Of a stretch of 64,000 bases of DNA, positions 54,005 through 62,583 are shown piece by piece; positions within the stretch are counted from its first letter, which is position 1, and each line of letters begins with the position of its first letter. The translations under genes were made by a program, and so were the position numbers. The notes beneath the pieces were generated by a model that made no database searches, was not told the origin of the DNA, and saw nothing but the letters and a program-made list of their open reading frames with translations. This DNA is from JBBAGC01 sp964491265 (GTDB lineage Bacteria > Spirochaetota > UBA4802 > UBA5550), in the NCBI GenBank assembly GCA_964491265.1, contig CAZBFP010000005.1, positions 91,280 to 155,279 of the forward strand. Reading direction: 5' to 3'.

Positions 54005-54089
54005 TTAAGTATCCATTTTTCTGGAATACTCGTCAGCTGCATCAGTTAATTTCTCAATAGCCATATTTTATAATCGTATCAGATCTCAT
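54005..54089 (-). pseudogene. Remnant of a third-gene protein, internal deletion
   Basis: ATG at 54087-54089 starts MRSDTIIK, as in the relative at 59276, then jumps to IEKLTDAADEYSRKMD and a stop at 54005. The middle ~40 residues present at 59 kb are missing. It overlaps the stop of the broken PIN gene, so this was a three-gene module. Confidence 0.6.
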
Positions 54090-54510
54090 CATTATTCTCC
54101 TCAATTAAGCTGATAAATTCAATGGGAGTGTATATTTCCAATCCTGAATTTTCAAAATCAGCTTTATTCCGGGTAATAATAATACCTATATCATTAAAAG
54201 CCGCTGCAGATATCTGAACAGCATCTTCAAAATCTTTCATCCCTCTTTGCAATGCATCGAAGATAACTTTTTTATCAATTCCGATTACATCAATAATATT
54301 CAGTATATCAGAAATGAACTGAATTGCTGTTTCATGATTCTTCTATCTTTTGGATATATAGTAAATATCAGTTATTGTAGACGCTGTCAGATATGCGGAG
54401 ATAGTTTTTTGATCAATTAAATCAAATAGTTCTGCTGAGGATTTGAAAAATGGTTCCCTTTTTAAGGCAATATCAAGGATAATATTTGTGTCGATGAGTA
54501 CACGCTTCAT
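54079..54510 (-). pseudogene. PIN-domain toxin with in-frame amber stop
   Basis: 143 codons beginning MKRVLIDTNIILDIALKREP (first catalytic aspartate D7 in DTN), with later acidic residues in MKDFEDAVQISAA and the C-terminus IEFISLIEENNDEI. Codon 56 is TAG (54343-54345), within YYISKR-stop-KNHETAI; the frame is otherwise intact. Either a recent nonsense mutation or a base error. The antitoxin gene overlaps its ATG. Confidence 0.8.
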
Positions 54511-54734
54511 TTATACTTTTCAATAAGATAATTATATTTTGAATCTTCTCTATTATCATTTTCAAGAAACCCGGCCCATTTTGATATAAACTCTTTTCCG
54601 GAAGTTTTTATTTCACAACTTTCTTTTTTGGGAAGTATTATTACTTCCACATCCATATTATGAAAATCGGGTATAAATGGCAGATTAACTTCCCCATTTT
54701 TTGATACTTTTGTTTCAAATCTATATGCCTTCAT
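54507..54734 (-). CDS. Antitoxin of broken PIN module
   Basis: 75 residues: AYRFETKVSKNGEVNLPF, VEVIILPKKES and a C-terminal KEFISKWAGFLEND. The beta N-terminus and acidic tail are typical for small VapB-like antitoxins. Its stop overlaps the ATG of the PIN gene (ATGA), the usual order. Intact although the toxin is broken. Confidence 0.72.
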   Translation of the reverse strand: MKAYRFETKVSKNGEVNLPFIPDFHNMDVEVIILPKKESCEIKTSGKEFISKWAGFLENDNREDSKYNYLIEKYK

Positions 54735-54812
54735 AAAGTACCTGTTTGTCTTATATATTTAAATCAATATTAGCAAAAAGAATCATCCTTGTCAACAATT
54801 GTTAAATAAAAG

Positions 54813-54974
54813 AATGGCATGATGTTATCGTGACAGACCCCACCCCGCGCAGTTCGGCAGGCTTACTTCGGCAGGCTCAGCACAGGCAGCATCGCTACTG
54901 CGCCGCCCCTCCCCCCAGTGAGAGGGGCTCCGAGGCATAAAATTCAGGTTTCACGTAATATTTTAAGATTCATG
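54813..54974. repeat. C-rich mosaic repeat block 3
   Basis: GACCCCACCCCGCGCAGTTC, CTTCGGCAGGCTCAGCACA and a caggtttcac arm at 54945, ending at the stop of the next PIN gene. Confidence 0.7.
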
Positions 54975-55382
54975 CTATTTGATTATTTCTATTTCTATTT
55001 TAGAATGTGGTATAAGTTTATTAAAATCGGAATCAAAGGTAATAAGCCTGGTGCAGTAATTTTCCGCAGTTTTAAGATGAACAATATCATTGATATTGCT
55101 GAAAAAATCCACCTTGCAGGCAAGCAGGCTGGCTTCGGTTACAATAGAACTATCAATATAGCATTTACAATATTCAATGAAAAAACGGGCTTTATTATAG
55201 ATAGATTCACAATCCAGCTTGAGTCTACTTAGAGTATATACATATTCCTGGATTACCAGTGGAGAGATCATAAGCTGATTATTTTTTATTGATTCTTCAA
55301 ATAGCATTTGAGATTTTTTCATCTTGCCGGGGTCCTGATTAACAGAGGCATATATTAAAATATTTGTATCGAAATATATCAA
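54975..55382 (-). CDS. VapC-like PIN-domain toxin
   Basis: 135 residues with the PIN pattern: YFDTNILIYASVNQD (D5), VIQEYVYTLSR (conserved glutamate), NINDIVHLKTAE and RLITFDSDF (late aspartates). PIN toxins cleave tRNA or rRNA. It overlaps the upstream antitoxin gene by 4 bases. Appears intact. Confidence 0.85.
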   Translation of the reverse strand: MIYFDTNILIYASVNQDPGKMKKSQMLFEESIKNNQLMISPLVIQEYVYTLSRLKLDCESIYNKARFFIEYCKCYIDSSIVTEASLLACKVDFFSNINDIVHLKTAENYCTRLITFDSDFNKLIPHSKIEIEIIK

Positions 55383-55615
55383 AGGTTAACCTCGTTGGAT
55401 ATTTTGTTAATATCAATATCCGGGTCTATTTTTATATTCTCTGCATCATGGAACAGTTTTTTAAGCAGAATTTCATTATTTTGATTTTTTTTTATATCCT
55501 GAACTTCCTCTTCAACCAGAACAATAACTCTTACCTGCTTATTGATGAGATTATCAATATTCTCAAGCTCAATGTATTTATCTTTAACAACAGTTTTAAA
55601 CTCTATAGCGTACAT
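55379..55615 (-). CDS. Antitoxin partner of PIN toxin
   Basis: 78 residues: MYAIEFKTVVKDKYIELENI, VRVIVLVEEEVQDIKKN, and an acidic helical tail. Organised like VapB antitoxins with an N-terminal beta DNA-binding part. Overlaps the toxin start. Confidence 0.78.
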   Translation of the reverse strand: MYAIEFKTVVKDKYIELENIDNLINKQVRVIVLVEEEVQDIKKNQNNEILLKKLFHDAENIKIDPDIDINKISNEVNL

Positions 55616-55684
55616 TCTTTACCTCCCCGGATTACCTGTTCTATTATAGAATAATTCCATGGCTTAATTAAGTCAAGTTTCATT

Positions 55685-56665
55685 TAAAATCCTGTAATCG
55701 AAACTGCTCTGACCCCACCCCGCCTACCGGCGCGCCCTCCCCCCAGTGAGAGGGGCTCTGAAGCATGAAATTGCAGGTTTCACACAAAACTTTAATATTA
55801 ATATAACTACACATTCAATACCTGCTGAAAATATATGTCACAATTCCTCCCTCTCAGTGGGGAGAGGGAGGTTAGGAGGGAGAGGTCTGAACAGTCAATG
55901 AATCTTAATGTTTTATATGTGAAACCTGAATTCCTGTAACACAGAGCCCCTCTCCCCGGTATTAATACATGGATTTACATTGAAGTTTATTCATGGGAGA
56001 GGGGACGGGGGTGAGGGCACAGCGGATCAGCCGGGAACTGTTTGAGAAGCGGGTAGAAGTAAGCCACAGTGGGGGAGGGCTTTGAAGTAATAAAAATTGC
56101 AGGTTTCACATGAGACTAAATAGTTCATGAAACTGCTCTGACCCCACCCCGCCTACCGGCGCGCCCTCCCCCCAGTGAGAGGGCTCTGAAGCATGAATTG
56201 CAGGTTCCACATGAGACTTTAAGGATTAATAAAACTGCTCTGACCCCACCCCGCGCAGTTCGGCAGGCTCACCACATCGCTATCGCGCCGCCCCTCCCCG
56301 CAGGTCGAGGGCTCTGAGGAATGAATTGCAGGTTTCACATGAGACTTTAAGGATTAATAAAACTGCACATTCAATACCTGCTGAAAATACATGTCACAAT
56401 TCCTCCCTCTCAGTGGGGAGAGGGAGGTTAGGAGGGAGAGGTCTGAACAGTCAATGAATCTTAATGTTTTATATGCGAAATCTGAATTCCCATAACACAG
56501 AGCCCCTCTCCCCGGTATTAATACATGGATTTGCATTGAAGTTCATTCATGGGAGAGGGGACGGGGTGAGGGCACAATAGATTCATATAACAATGAATTA
56601 CATTACTCCAGTAGATATCCCGGCACGCTGTCATAGTGATAGCTGAGCAGCGCGTCGTGAGGTCA
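55685..56665. repeat. C-rich mosaic repeat block 4 (two long near-identical units)
   Basis: Four caggtttcac arms (55775, 56098, 56198, 56327) and two inverted ones (55917, 56475). Two long units, ~55757-56020 and ~56309-56576, are nearly the same and also match 58715-58990 and 60430-60692. About 1 kb without a gene. Confidence 0.8.
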
Positions 56666-56709
56666 AAAAATTTCTTGCATTCTATTTTTTCAATTTATAT
56701 AAACAGATT

Positions 56710-57111
56710 ATGCAGGATAATAAATGTAAAACAAATTGTGATAATTCAATCGCCCGGAACCAGAGAGTCTCTCCTGTAAAAGTTGAGCAATCCAGGTATC
56801 TGCGTGCGGAACAGACTGCTGCTGAAAAAGAATTCTGGCTTATGGTGCGTAATAAAAAAATGCATGGGCTTAAGTTCAGGAGACAGCAGATAATTGACGG
56901 TTTCATTGTCGATTTTTACTGCGACAGCATGGGGTTATGTGTTGAAATAGACGGTTCTGTGCATGAAACTGAGGAACAGAGAATATATGATAAATTAAAA
57001 GATGAAGCAATAGCCCTTCGCGGACTGAAAATTCTTCATATCAGTAATGATGATGTTTTGTATAATAAAGATAAGGTTGTGGAGCTTATTATGGGATATG
57101 TGAAAGATTGA
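56710..57111 (+). CDS. DUF559 endonuclease-like protein
   Basis: 133 residues of the DUF559 family, related to very-short-patch repair and PD-(D/E)xK nucleases: LRAEQTAAEKEFWLMVRNKK, LKFRRQQIIDGFIVDFYC, LCVEIDGSVHETEEQRIYD and LKILHISNDDVL. The charged residues expected for a nuclease fold are present. Small DUF559 genes often sit alone among repeats or mobile DNA, as here. Confidence 0.88.
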   Translation: MQDNKCKTNCDNSIARNQRVSPVKVEQSRYLRAEQTAAEKEFWLMVRNKKMHGLKFRRQQIIDGFIVDFYCDSMGLCVEIDGSVHETEEQRIYDKLKDEAIALRGLKILHISNDDVLYNKDKVVELIMGYVKD

Positions 57112-57176
57112 ACCCGTGAGACCTTGCCCCGCTGGAGGCCAGTCGTTTTGCCCCCTCTCCACCTGTGGCGACACTC
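57112..57176. repeat. C-rich mosaic repeat block 5, short
   Basis: Truncated piece with GAGACCTTGCCCCGC and GCCCCCTCTCCACC, lying between the DUF559 gene and the next antitoxin module. Confidence 0.5.
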
Positions 57177-57189
57177 ATCAATAAGTTAG

Positions 57190-57270
57190 TGCAGAAGATA
57201 TATGCTACTGAAAGAAAATTTTTGTTTGATTTAAACTGTGAAGTCACTAGTTTTATAGTAGCATTAAAAA
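57190..57270 (+). promoter_or_regulatory. Upstream module shared by two antitoxin operons, copy 2
   Basis: GCAGAAGATATATGCT, then TTGTTTGATTTAAA and GAAGTCACTAGTTTTATA, as at 52690-52768. Two unrelated small operons therefore share ~75 bases of upstream DNA. Confidence 0.5.
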
Positions 57271-57298
57271 TATAAATTCTCTTTAGATAGAGGTTAAT

Positions 57299-57520
57299 AT
57301 GCAGATTAAAAATAAAAAGAACATTATTAAGACATTGCCGCTTGAAATGCAAAAGGAAGCTGAAAACTATATAGAATATCTTCTTTCTAAAGACAGAGCT
57401 GCTAAAAAGATAAAAAAACATAGACCATATGCTTTATGCAGAGGTGAATTTGAAATATCAGATGATTTCAATGCACAATTAAGCGATGATATTTTAAAAA
57501 ACCGGGGGCGATCCTTTTGA
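57299..57520 (+). CDS. DUF2281-like antitoxin, altered C-terminus
   Basis: 73 residues: TLPLEMQKEAENYIEYLLSK is typical for DUF2281/VapB-like antitoxins, followed by GEFEISDDFNAQLSDDILKN. The last residues (RGRSF) come from a junction with the remnant of the toxin, so the original end was probably lost in the same deletion. AGATAGAGG lies upstream. Confidence 0.75.
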   Translation: MQIKNKKNIIKTLPLEMQKEAENYIEYLLSKDRAAKKIKKHRPYALCRGEFEISDDFNAQLSDDILKNRGRSF

Positions 57521-57611
57521 TCGACTTTTGATTTGTCAGGAAATCAACAATGATATTGTATTTATTACCAATGATTCAGAGATTGTTAAATATCCGGTTA
57601 AAACGATTTAA
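57510..57611 (+). pseudogene. C-terminal remnant of a PIN toxin
   Basis: In a different frame from the antitoxin, DPFDRLLICQEINNDIVFI continues to TNDSEIVKYPVKTI and TAA at 57609. This is the last third of a VapC-type PIN protein (the DPFDRLL and ITND motifs). The N-terminal two thirds are gone, so a deletion joined it to the antitoxin end. Confidence 0.78.
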
Positions 57612-57616
57612 GTCAT

Positions 57617-58339
57617 TCAACCTTTTGAAAATTCACTAAAAAAAGAAGGCAGCTCAGAATCTGTCCAAAAAATATTCTCATCTTTCTTACCACCAGAAAT
57701 AGTAAAATCATTATATGTATTATCAATTACAAAAGCAGCATCAAATAAAGTAATTGCACCCAGAAGTAACCCCATACTGCGCTTGTACCTTTCTTTCACT
57801 TTCTCTTCCGGTACATCATGCCCGCCTGTTTTCACGCGTAGTTTAATCCTCTCAATATTAAGATCAACAATTCTGGTGAAAACATAGTATAGATACGTTT
57901 TATACCCGTGCTGTTTTGCCTTTTTAATCAGATCAAGTTTAGATTCATGACTCATCACAGTTTCAAAACAAAAAGATTGCCCGGTTATAATCAGTTTATC
58001 AATCAGATATCCAGCTATAAATGATGCAGAATAAGAATTAATATATTTCTTATTCACTTTCAAAATTCCGCCTTTTAAAGAGAACCAGTTCCCAGGGTCG
58101 GATTGTTCAGAATTTTTCCATAATCCATGACTTTTGACATATTCGAAAAACTCTTCTTCAGAAGTGCTGATCCTGTAAGCATTAAAAGTAAAGGTACTTT
58201 TTTCAAGAAGTTCTGATTCTATACGGTCAGCACTGACATATATTTCGGTGTGTATATTTTTTGTTTTACGCAAATAATCAAAAAGGGTACTTTTACCGGA
58301 TCCATTTGGCCCGGCGAATATTCGAAAACGGGATTTCAT
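57617..58339 (-). CDS. Zeta-toxin family kinase
   Basis: Zeta toxins phosphorylate UDP-N-acetylglucosamine and block wall synthesis. 240 residues with Walker A GPNGSGKST near the N-terminus, YVSADRIESELL, SFCFETVMSHESK and the basic lid RVKTGGHDVPEEKVKERYKR typical of this family. It lies downstream of a small gene that overlaps its ATG. Appears intact. Confidence 0.88.
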   Translation of the reverse strand: MKSRFRIFAGPNGSGKSTLFDYLRKTKNIHTEIYVSADRIESELLEKSTFTFNAYRISTSEEEFFEYVKSHGLWKNSEQSDPGNWFSLKGGILKVNKKYINSYSASFIAGYLIDKLIITGQSFCFETVMSHESKLDLIKKAKQHGYKTYLYYVFTRIVDLNIERIKLRVKTGGHDVPEEKVKERYKRSMGLLLGAITLFDAAFVIDNTYNDFTISGGKKDENIFWTDSELPSFFSEFSKG

Positions 58340-58527
58340 TATCTCACTTTTTTCTTAACTGCTTTAATCTCTTTCTTGTTCTTATCCTTGTCAAGGAGAT
58401 ATAATTTATCATTTTCAACTACTACAATTGGAGAATTTTTCCTGAACATTTTTCTTTTAACATAATCTGATGCTCCATTAAGCATATCTTGTGATAATTT
58501 ATATGCATCCTTATCTATTTTACCCAT
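58339..58527 (-). CDS. Small partner of the zeta-like toxin
   Basis: 62 residues, very basic at the end (KEIKAVKKKVR), with DKDAYKLSQDMLNGASDY and VVVENDKLYLLDKDKNK. Its stop overlaps the ATG of the zeta-like gene. It takes the place of an antitoxin, but the sequence is unlike classical epsilon, so the role is inferred. Confidence 0.68.
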   Translation of the reverse strand: MGKIDKDAYKLSQDMLNGASDYVKRKMFRKNSPIVVVENDKLYLLDKDKNKKEIKAVKKKVR

Positions 58528-58669
58528 ATCTGATTACCTCTGTTTTTATAAAAAAAATGTTAATGATGATTTATAAATAAATGATCTTTACAGGTAATGT
58601 CAAACTAATTTTATCATTAAGAATTTCACAAATTGCAATTCAATTTGGTGACAACATAAGAACAGAGTG

Positions 58670-59065
58670 GATTGATTTCCTGAGACCTCACCCCGGCTCC
58701 GCCGCGTTCTCTCCCCAGTGAGAGGGCTCTGAAGCATGAAATTGCAGGTTTCACACAAAACTTTAATATTAATATAACTACACATTCAATACCTGCTGAA
58801 AATATATGTCACAATTCCTCCCTCTCAGTGGGGAGAGGGAGGTTAGGAGGGAGAGGTCTTGAACAGTCAATGAATCTCAAAGTCTTATGTGAAACCTGAA
58901 TTTCCATAACACAGAGCCCCTCTCCCCGGTATTAATACATGGATTTACATTGAAGTTCATTCATGGGAGAGGGGACGGGGTGAGGGCACAATAGATTCAT
59001 GTAACAATGAATTACATTATTCCAGAAGATATACCGGTGCGCTGTCATAGAGACAGCAGGTAATC
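58670..59065. repeat. C-rich mosaic repeat block 6
   Basis: One caggtttcac arm (58740) and one inverted (58889), in the same long unit as block 4, ending with GCTGTCATAGAGACAGCAGG and then the remnant gene at 59072. Confidence 0.75.
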
Positions 59066-59071
59066 CAAAAG

Positions 59072-59276
59072 TTAAATATCCATTTTTCTGGAATACTCGT
59101 CAGCTGCATCAGCTAATTTTTCAACTGTCATATCTTCAAATAAATTTTTACGCCAACGGGTATAATCGAATTTTTCCCGGTTTATTAAAACTATAAATCT
59201 TTCCATTTCAATAACACCAGGTTTTTTCTTTTAGCGCATTAAAGCCTTCTAGTTTTATAATCGTATCAGATCTCAT
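59072..59276 (-). pseudogene. Third-gene protein, frameshifted
   Basis: Starts MRSDTIIKLEGFNALKEK and, after a shift of one base in an A6 run (59222-59227), continues GVIEMERFIVLINREKF, DYTRWRKNLFEDMTVEKLAD and AADEYSRKMDI. I recall a widespread small family of this form near PIN toxins. The extent of 205 bases is 3n+1, matching one inserted base. Related to the shorter remnant at 54005. Confidence 0.65.
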
Positions 59277-59443
59277 CGTTATTCTCTTCAATTAAACTGA
59301 TAAAATCAATGGGACTTAAAATTACAATCTCTTTAATAAAGTTTTTCTTCTTTAAAATCCCTTTATCAACAGAAATAAAAAAATCAGCTCCTCCTTTAAT
59401 AGGAGAGCTATATGAAGATGGTTATCTATTGAATCAATGTCAG
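59266..59443 (-). pseudogene. C-terminal remnant of a PIN-like toxin
   Basis: Reads DSIDNHLHIALLLK, then after a frameshift GADFFISVDKGILKKKNF and IDFISLIEENNDEI, ending in TGA at 59266. The order matches the second half of a PIN protein (DxLHIA, then a late aspartate), and its last residues match the broken PIN gene at 54079. The N-terminal half is missing. Confidence 0.68.
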
Positions 59444-59444
59444 A

Positions 59445-59834
59445 TTATATAATCATTTTTTGTATCTGCTGGTATAATTCAGCGGCATAATTATAAAACT
59501 TTTCGATATCTTCGATGCGAGGTTTCCCCTCAGGCATAAGTCCCAAATCACCCGGGTATCTTGAATCAATATACAGTTTGTTCAGAGTATCAAGAATGTC
59601 ATCATTTGTAATTTCAATGAAGTCTCTAACACTTTCTTTTAAAAATAGTAGATCATGTTTTCGGGGGATACTGCTATTGTGATATTCAAGGAGTGCTTTA
59701 AGTGTTTTTTCAACAGCCTGCTGTGAATGAAATGCCGCTATGTTTGTGAAATTATCCTTATCAATAATTTCCTTTATTAATGCAAGATCATCATTAGCCG
59801 ATTTAAGCCATTCAGCAGCCATTTTTTTATTCAT
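59445..59834 (-). CDS. HEPN-domain toxin
   Basis: 129 residues, helical HEPN fold: EWLKSANDDLALIKEIID, FHSQQAVEKTLKALLEYH and IPRKHDLLFLKESV. HEPN proteins are RNases kept in check by a MNT nucleotidyltransferase, which is encoded directly upstream with a 4-base overlap. Complete module. Confidence 0.9.
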   Translation of the reverse strand: MNKKMAAEWLKSANDDLALIKEIIDKDNFTNIAAFHSQQAVEKTLKALLEYHNSSIPRKHDLLFLKESVRDFIEITNDDILDTLNKLYIDSRYPGDLGLMPEGKPRIEDIEKFYNYAAELYQQIQKMII

Positions 59835-60163
59835 AAAAGGGTAATACCATTTTCAATTATATCTCTGGAAAACTGACTGTCCATTTCTATAAATTTCCGG
59901 TTCATCTCTCTGGTATGGACTATTAAATCAATGGGAACTTCATTTCTTAGCATTCTTACCTGCCTGGAAACTTTAAGATAGATTTCATTTTTTTCATTCC
60001 AGTTTTTGGGGACAAAGTCATCATCAGTAACTACATATAAATCGATGTCGCTATCCGGAGCAGGGTTACCTGTTGCATAGCTTCCGAAAAGTATAACTTT
60101 GTAAGGATTAAGCGGTTTCAGAGCTTCAATTATTTTACTTTTATATTTTTCCGGTAGTTTCAT
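59831..60163 (-). CDS. MNT nucleotidyltransferase antitoxin
   Basis: 110 residues. The nucleotidyltransferase motif GSYATGNPAPDSDIDLYVV carries the catalytic aspartates, and VPIDLIVHTREM follows with the third acidic position. Members of this type modify the HEPN toxin with AMP. Start after TCCGGTAG-poor context; a clear Shine-Dalgarno was not seen. Confidence 0.9.
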   Translation of the reverse strand: MKLPEKYKSKIIEALKPLNPYKVILFGSYATGNPAPDSDIDLYVVTDDDFVPKNWNEKNEIYLKVSRQVRMLRNEVPIDLIVHTREMNRKFIEMDSQFSRDIIENGITLL

Positions 60164-60232
60164 ACTTATATTTTACTTTCAGAGTAACTTAATGTCAAGT
60201 TTTATAAAAGAGATTTTTTAAGTAAAATATCA

Positions 60233-61110
60233 GAACAAGGGGTTGCAACCCCTTGTTCACAAGAGAAAAGTTACGGTTCACATATAAAACTTTAAGGATT
60301 CATGAAACTGCTCTGACCCCACCCCGCCAGTTCGGCAGGCTTACTTCGGCAGGCTTACTTCGGCAGGCTCAGCACAAGCAGCACAGGCAGCATCGCTACT
60401 GCGCCGCCCCTCCCCCCAGTGAGAGGGCCTCTGAAGCATGAAATTGCAGGTTTCACATAAAACTTTAAGATTATTATAACTACACATTCAATACCTGCTG
60501 AAAATACATGTCACAATTCCTCCCTCTCAGTGGGGAGAGGGAGGTTAGGAGGGAGAGGTCTTGAACAGTCAATGAATCTCAAAGTCTTATGTGAAACCTG
60601 AATTTCCATAACACAGAGCCCCTCTCCCCGGTATTAATACATGGATTTACATTGAAGTTCATTCATGGGAGAGGGGACGGGGTGAGGGCACAGTGGATCA
60701 GCCGGGAGCTGTTTGAGAAGTGGGTTGAAGTCAGCTCCAGTGAGAGGGGCTTCGTAACATGAAATTCAGGTTTCGCATGGAACTTTAAGGATTTATGAAA
60801 CTGCGCTGACCCCACCCCGCCAGTTCGGCAGGCTCACCGCATCGCTCCGGCGCGCCCTCCCCGCAGGTCGAGGGCTTCGTAACATAAAAGTTCAGGTTTC
60901 ACATAATACTTTAAGATTAATATAACCAGGAACTATATACCTGCAGAAAAATACTGGTCACTATTCCCCCTTCCCACCGGGGGGAAGGGGGTTAGGGGGA
61001 TGGGGTCTTGAACAGTCAATGAATCTTAATGTTTTATATGCGAAACCTGAATTTCCATAACACGAAGCCCTCTCCGCCGGGGGGAGGGCGCGGCGGAGCC
61101 GGGGTGGGGT
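60233..61110. repeat. C-rich mosaic repeat block 7
   Basis: Four + arms (60270, 60445, 60765, 60890), two inverted (60593, 61041), the long unit of block 4 (60430-60692), and GGTTGCAACCCCTTGTTC at the start. Fills the gap between the MNT gene and the porin. No gene. Confidence 0.78.
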
Positions 61111-61150
61111 CAATAAAAAAGGGCCCCCTTGCGGGCGCCCCTTTTTATTG
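61111..61150 (-). terminator. Bidirectional terminator after the porin
   Basis: CAATAAAAA-AGGGC-CCCC pairs with GGGCGCCCCTTTTTATTG around TTGC. Near-perfect stem with A/T runs at both ends. It is also the edge of repeat block 7. Confidence 0.75.
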
Positions 61151-61174
61151 GTTAAAACTTACTATTTTTTAGTT

Positions 61175-62488
61175 TTAGAACTTAACAGAAACCTTGTGGA
61201 AAAGTCTCCAATAGTCATCGTCTACACCTTTTGCATCCCAGTCAGTTGTTTGTGCATAACCGAAACCAACTGTGTAAGTTGTATTTGCGTCAAATGCATA
61301 GCTTGCACCAAGATCTGCTTCCATGAAAGTTGCATCTTCGTAAACACCGTTTTCGCCATCGCCATTTGAGTAGCCATAACCAAGAGCGGCCATTACAGTG
61401 AGTTTATCCATTGTGTAGTCTGCATAAAGTTTGAAAGCAGAGAAGCCTTCAAGGCCTGTAGCTGAGTTGCTTACATAATCGTCCATTACATAGAACATAT
61501 CAAAATCGTCACCGAAGTTAAATGATCCATCTTCTTCATCAGTTGAACCATAAGCAAATACTAAACCAGCTTTAAGGGCGTCAACTTTTGCATAGACATC
61601 AATCATGAAACCATAAACGGTTTTGTCAGCAATTGCTGGAGCACCAATACCAAGAGCAATCCAGTCTTTATCAAAACCATCAGCATCATATTTTTCATAT
61701 TTGGAATCAAATACAAATCCAAACATGCCGAAATCGCCTTCAAGACCAAGCTGGAATCCAATAAGTGTTACATCATATTTGCCTAAACTTCCGGCTGCTG
61801 CTGTAGCTGTTCCAGTAGCTACAGGTTCAGGAGCTCCTCCTTCTATCATTGCAGCATAAACACCATCATAAACAGCATCAGATGTAGTACCATCATTGTT
61901 TAATCCCTTTGTTCCATAATAAACAAGTGGAAGAACTTTAATCTGGTTAAACTTCATAATTGATGAAAGATAATAAACTGTGAAGTCATTGTCTTCAGAA
62001 TCTTTTCCACCAAAATAGCCTTCTTCCTGCTGCTTTTCATAAGTAGCAATAAAAATCATGTCAGCTGAAAGCGCTCCAATAAACTGAACCCTCATTTGAT
62101 TGGTTTCTGTGTTTCCAAATTCAGATGCCCACTGTCCGCCGCCCATAAGACCGGTGTTCAGCTGGAGAAATGGAGCAAACTTGTAGTTGATGAATGCTCT
62201 TTCAATAGCAAGACCAACATCATCAGCGCTTCCTGAGCCTTCAGGAACTGTTTCATCATAATTTTTGTCATAGGTAAGTCTCATGTTTACTGTTGCTTTT
62301 TCATTAACAAGCAGTGCTGCATTGAGGTCGAAGTCAAGGTCAAACCAGCTTGCCTGGTAATCTGTTGTGTCTCCATCTTCACTCCATGATGAACCGCGAA
62401 CAGTTGCATCACCGGTGATTTTGAGCTCAGCTGCGAAAAGTGAACCCGCAGTCATGAGAAGCACTAAAATTAATAGAAGTCTTTTCAT
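61175..62488 (-). CDS. Outer-membrane porin-like beta-barrel protein
   Basis: 437 residues. Signal peptide (LLLILVLLMTAGSLFA-AE), then many short beta strands rich in Asp, Gly and Tyr (LNTGLMGGGQWASEF, FGFVFDSKYEKYDADGF, LTVMAALGYGYSNGDG) and a C-terminal FHKVSVKF ending in phenylalanine, as barrels recognised by BamA do. Acidic loops and Ala/Gly/Thr-rich stretch (ATGTATAAAGSLG) near 230. AAAGGAG precedes the ATG. A strong promoter suggests high expression. The porin type is not recognised. Confidence 0.82.
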   Translation of the reverse strand: MKRLLLILVLLMTAGSLFAAELKITGDATVRGSSWSEDGDTTDYQASWFDLDFDLNAALLVNEKATVNMRLTYDKNYDETVPEGSGSADDVGLAIERAFINYKFAPFLQLNTGLMGGGQWASEFGNTETNQMRVQFIGALSADMIFIATYEKQQEEGYFGGKDSEDNDFTVYYLSSIMKFNQIKVLPLVYYGTKGLNNDGTTSDAVYDGVYAAMIEGGAPEPVATGTATAAAGSLGKYDVTLIGFQLGLEGDFGMFGFVFDSKYEKYDADGFDKDWIALGIGAPAIADKTVYGFMIDVYAKVDALKAGLVFAYGSTDEEDGSFNFGDDFDMFYVMDDYVSNSATGLEGFSAFKLYADYTMDKLTVMAALGYGYSNGDGENGVYEDATFMEADLGASYAFDANTTYTVGFGYAQTTDWDAKGVDDDYWRLFHKVSVKF

Positions 62489-62524
62489 TTATGCTCTCCT
62501 TTTTTTAAAAAAATTTTTATAAAA

Positions 62525-62543
62525 GTTTTATTTAAAATAAAAC
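62525..62543 (-). other. Hairpin in the porin 5' untranslated region
   Basis: A perfect 9-bp inverted repeat, GTTTTATTT facing AAATAAAAC with a single central base, between the promoter and the ribosome site. It could stabilise the mRNA 5' end. Confidence 0.4.
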
Positions 62544-62555
62544 ATTTATTGCCGA

Positions 62556-62583
62556 ATTATAATCCCCGCAGAGGGAATGTCAA
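62556..62583 (-). promoter_or_regulatory. Consensus sigma70 promoter of the porin
   Basis: On the minus strand, TTGACA (62578-62583) and TATAAT (62556-62561) are both perfect, 16 bases apart. It is the strongest promoter visible in the window. About 60 bases separate it from the ATG. Confidence 0.85.

Noticed and set aside
60253..60441. 62-residue reading frame
   Set aside because: It is made of the repeat arm and the tract of block 7; the same words recur elsewhere in other frames.
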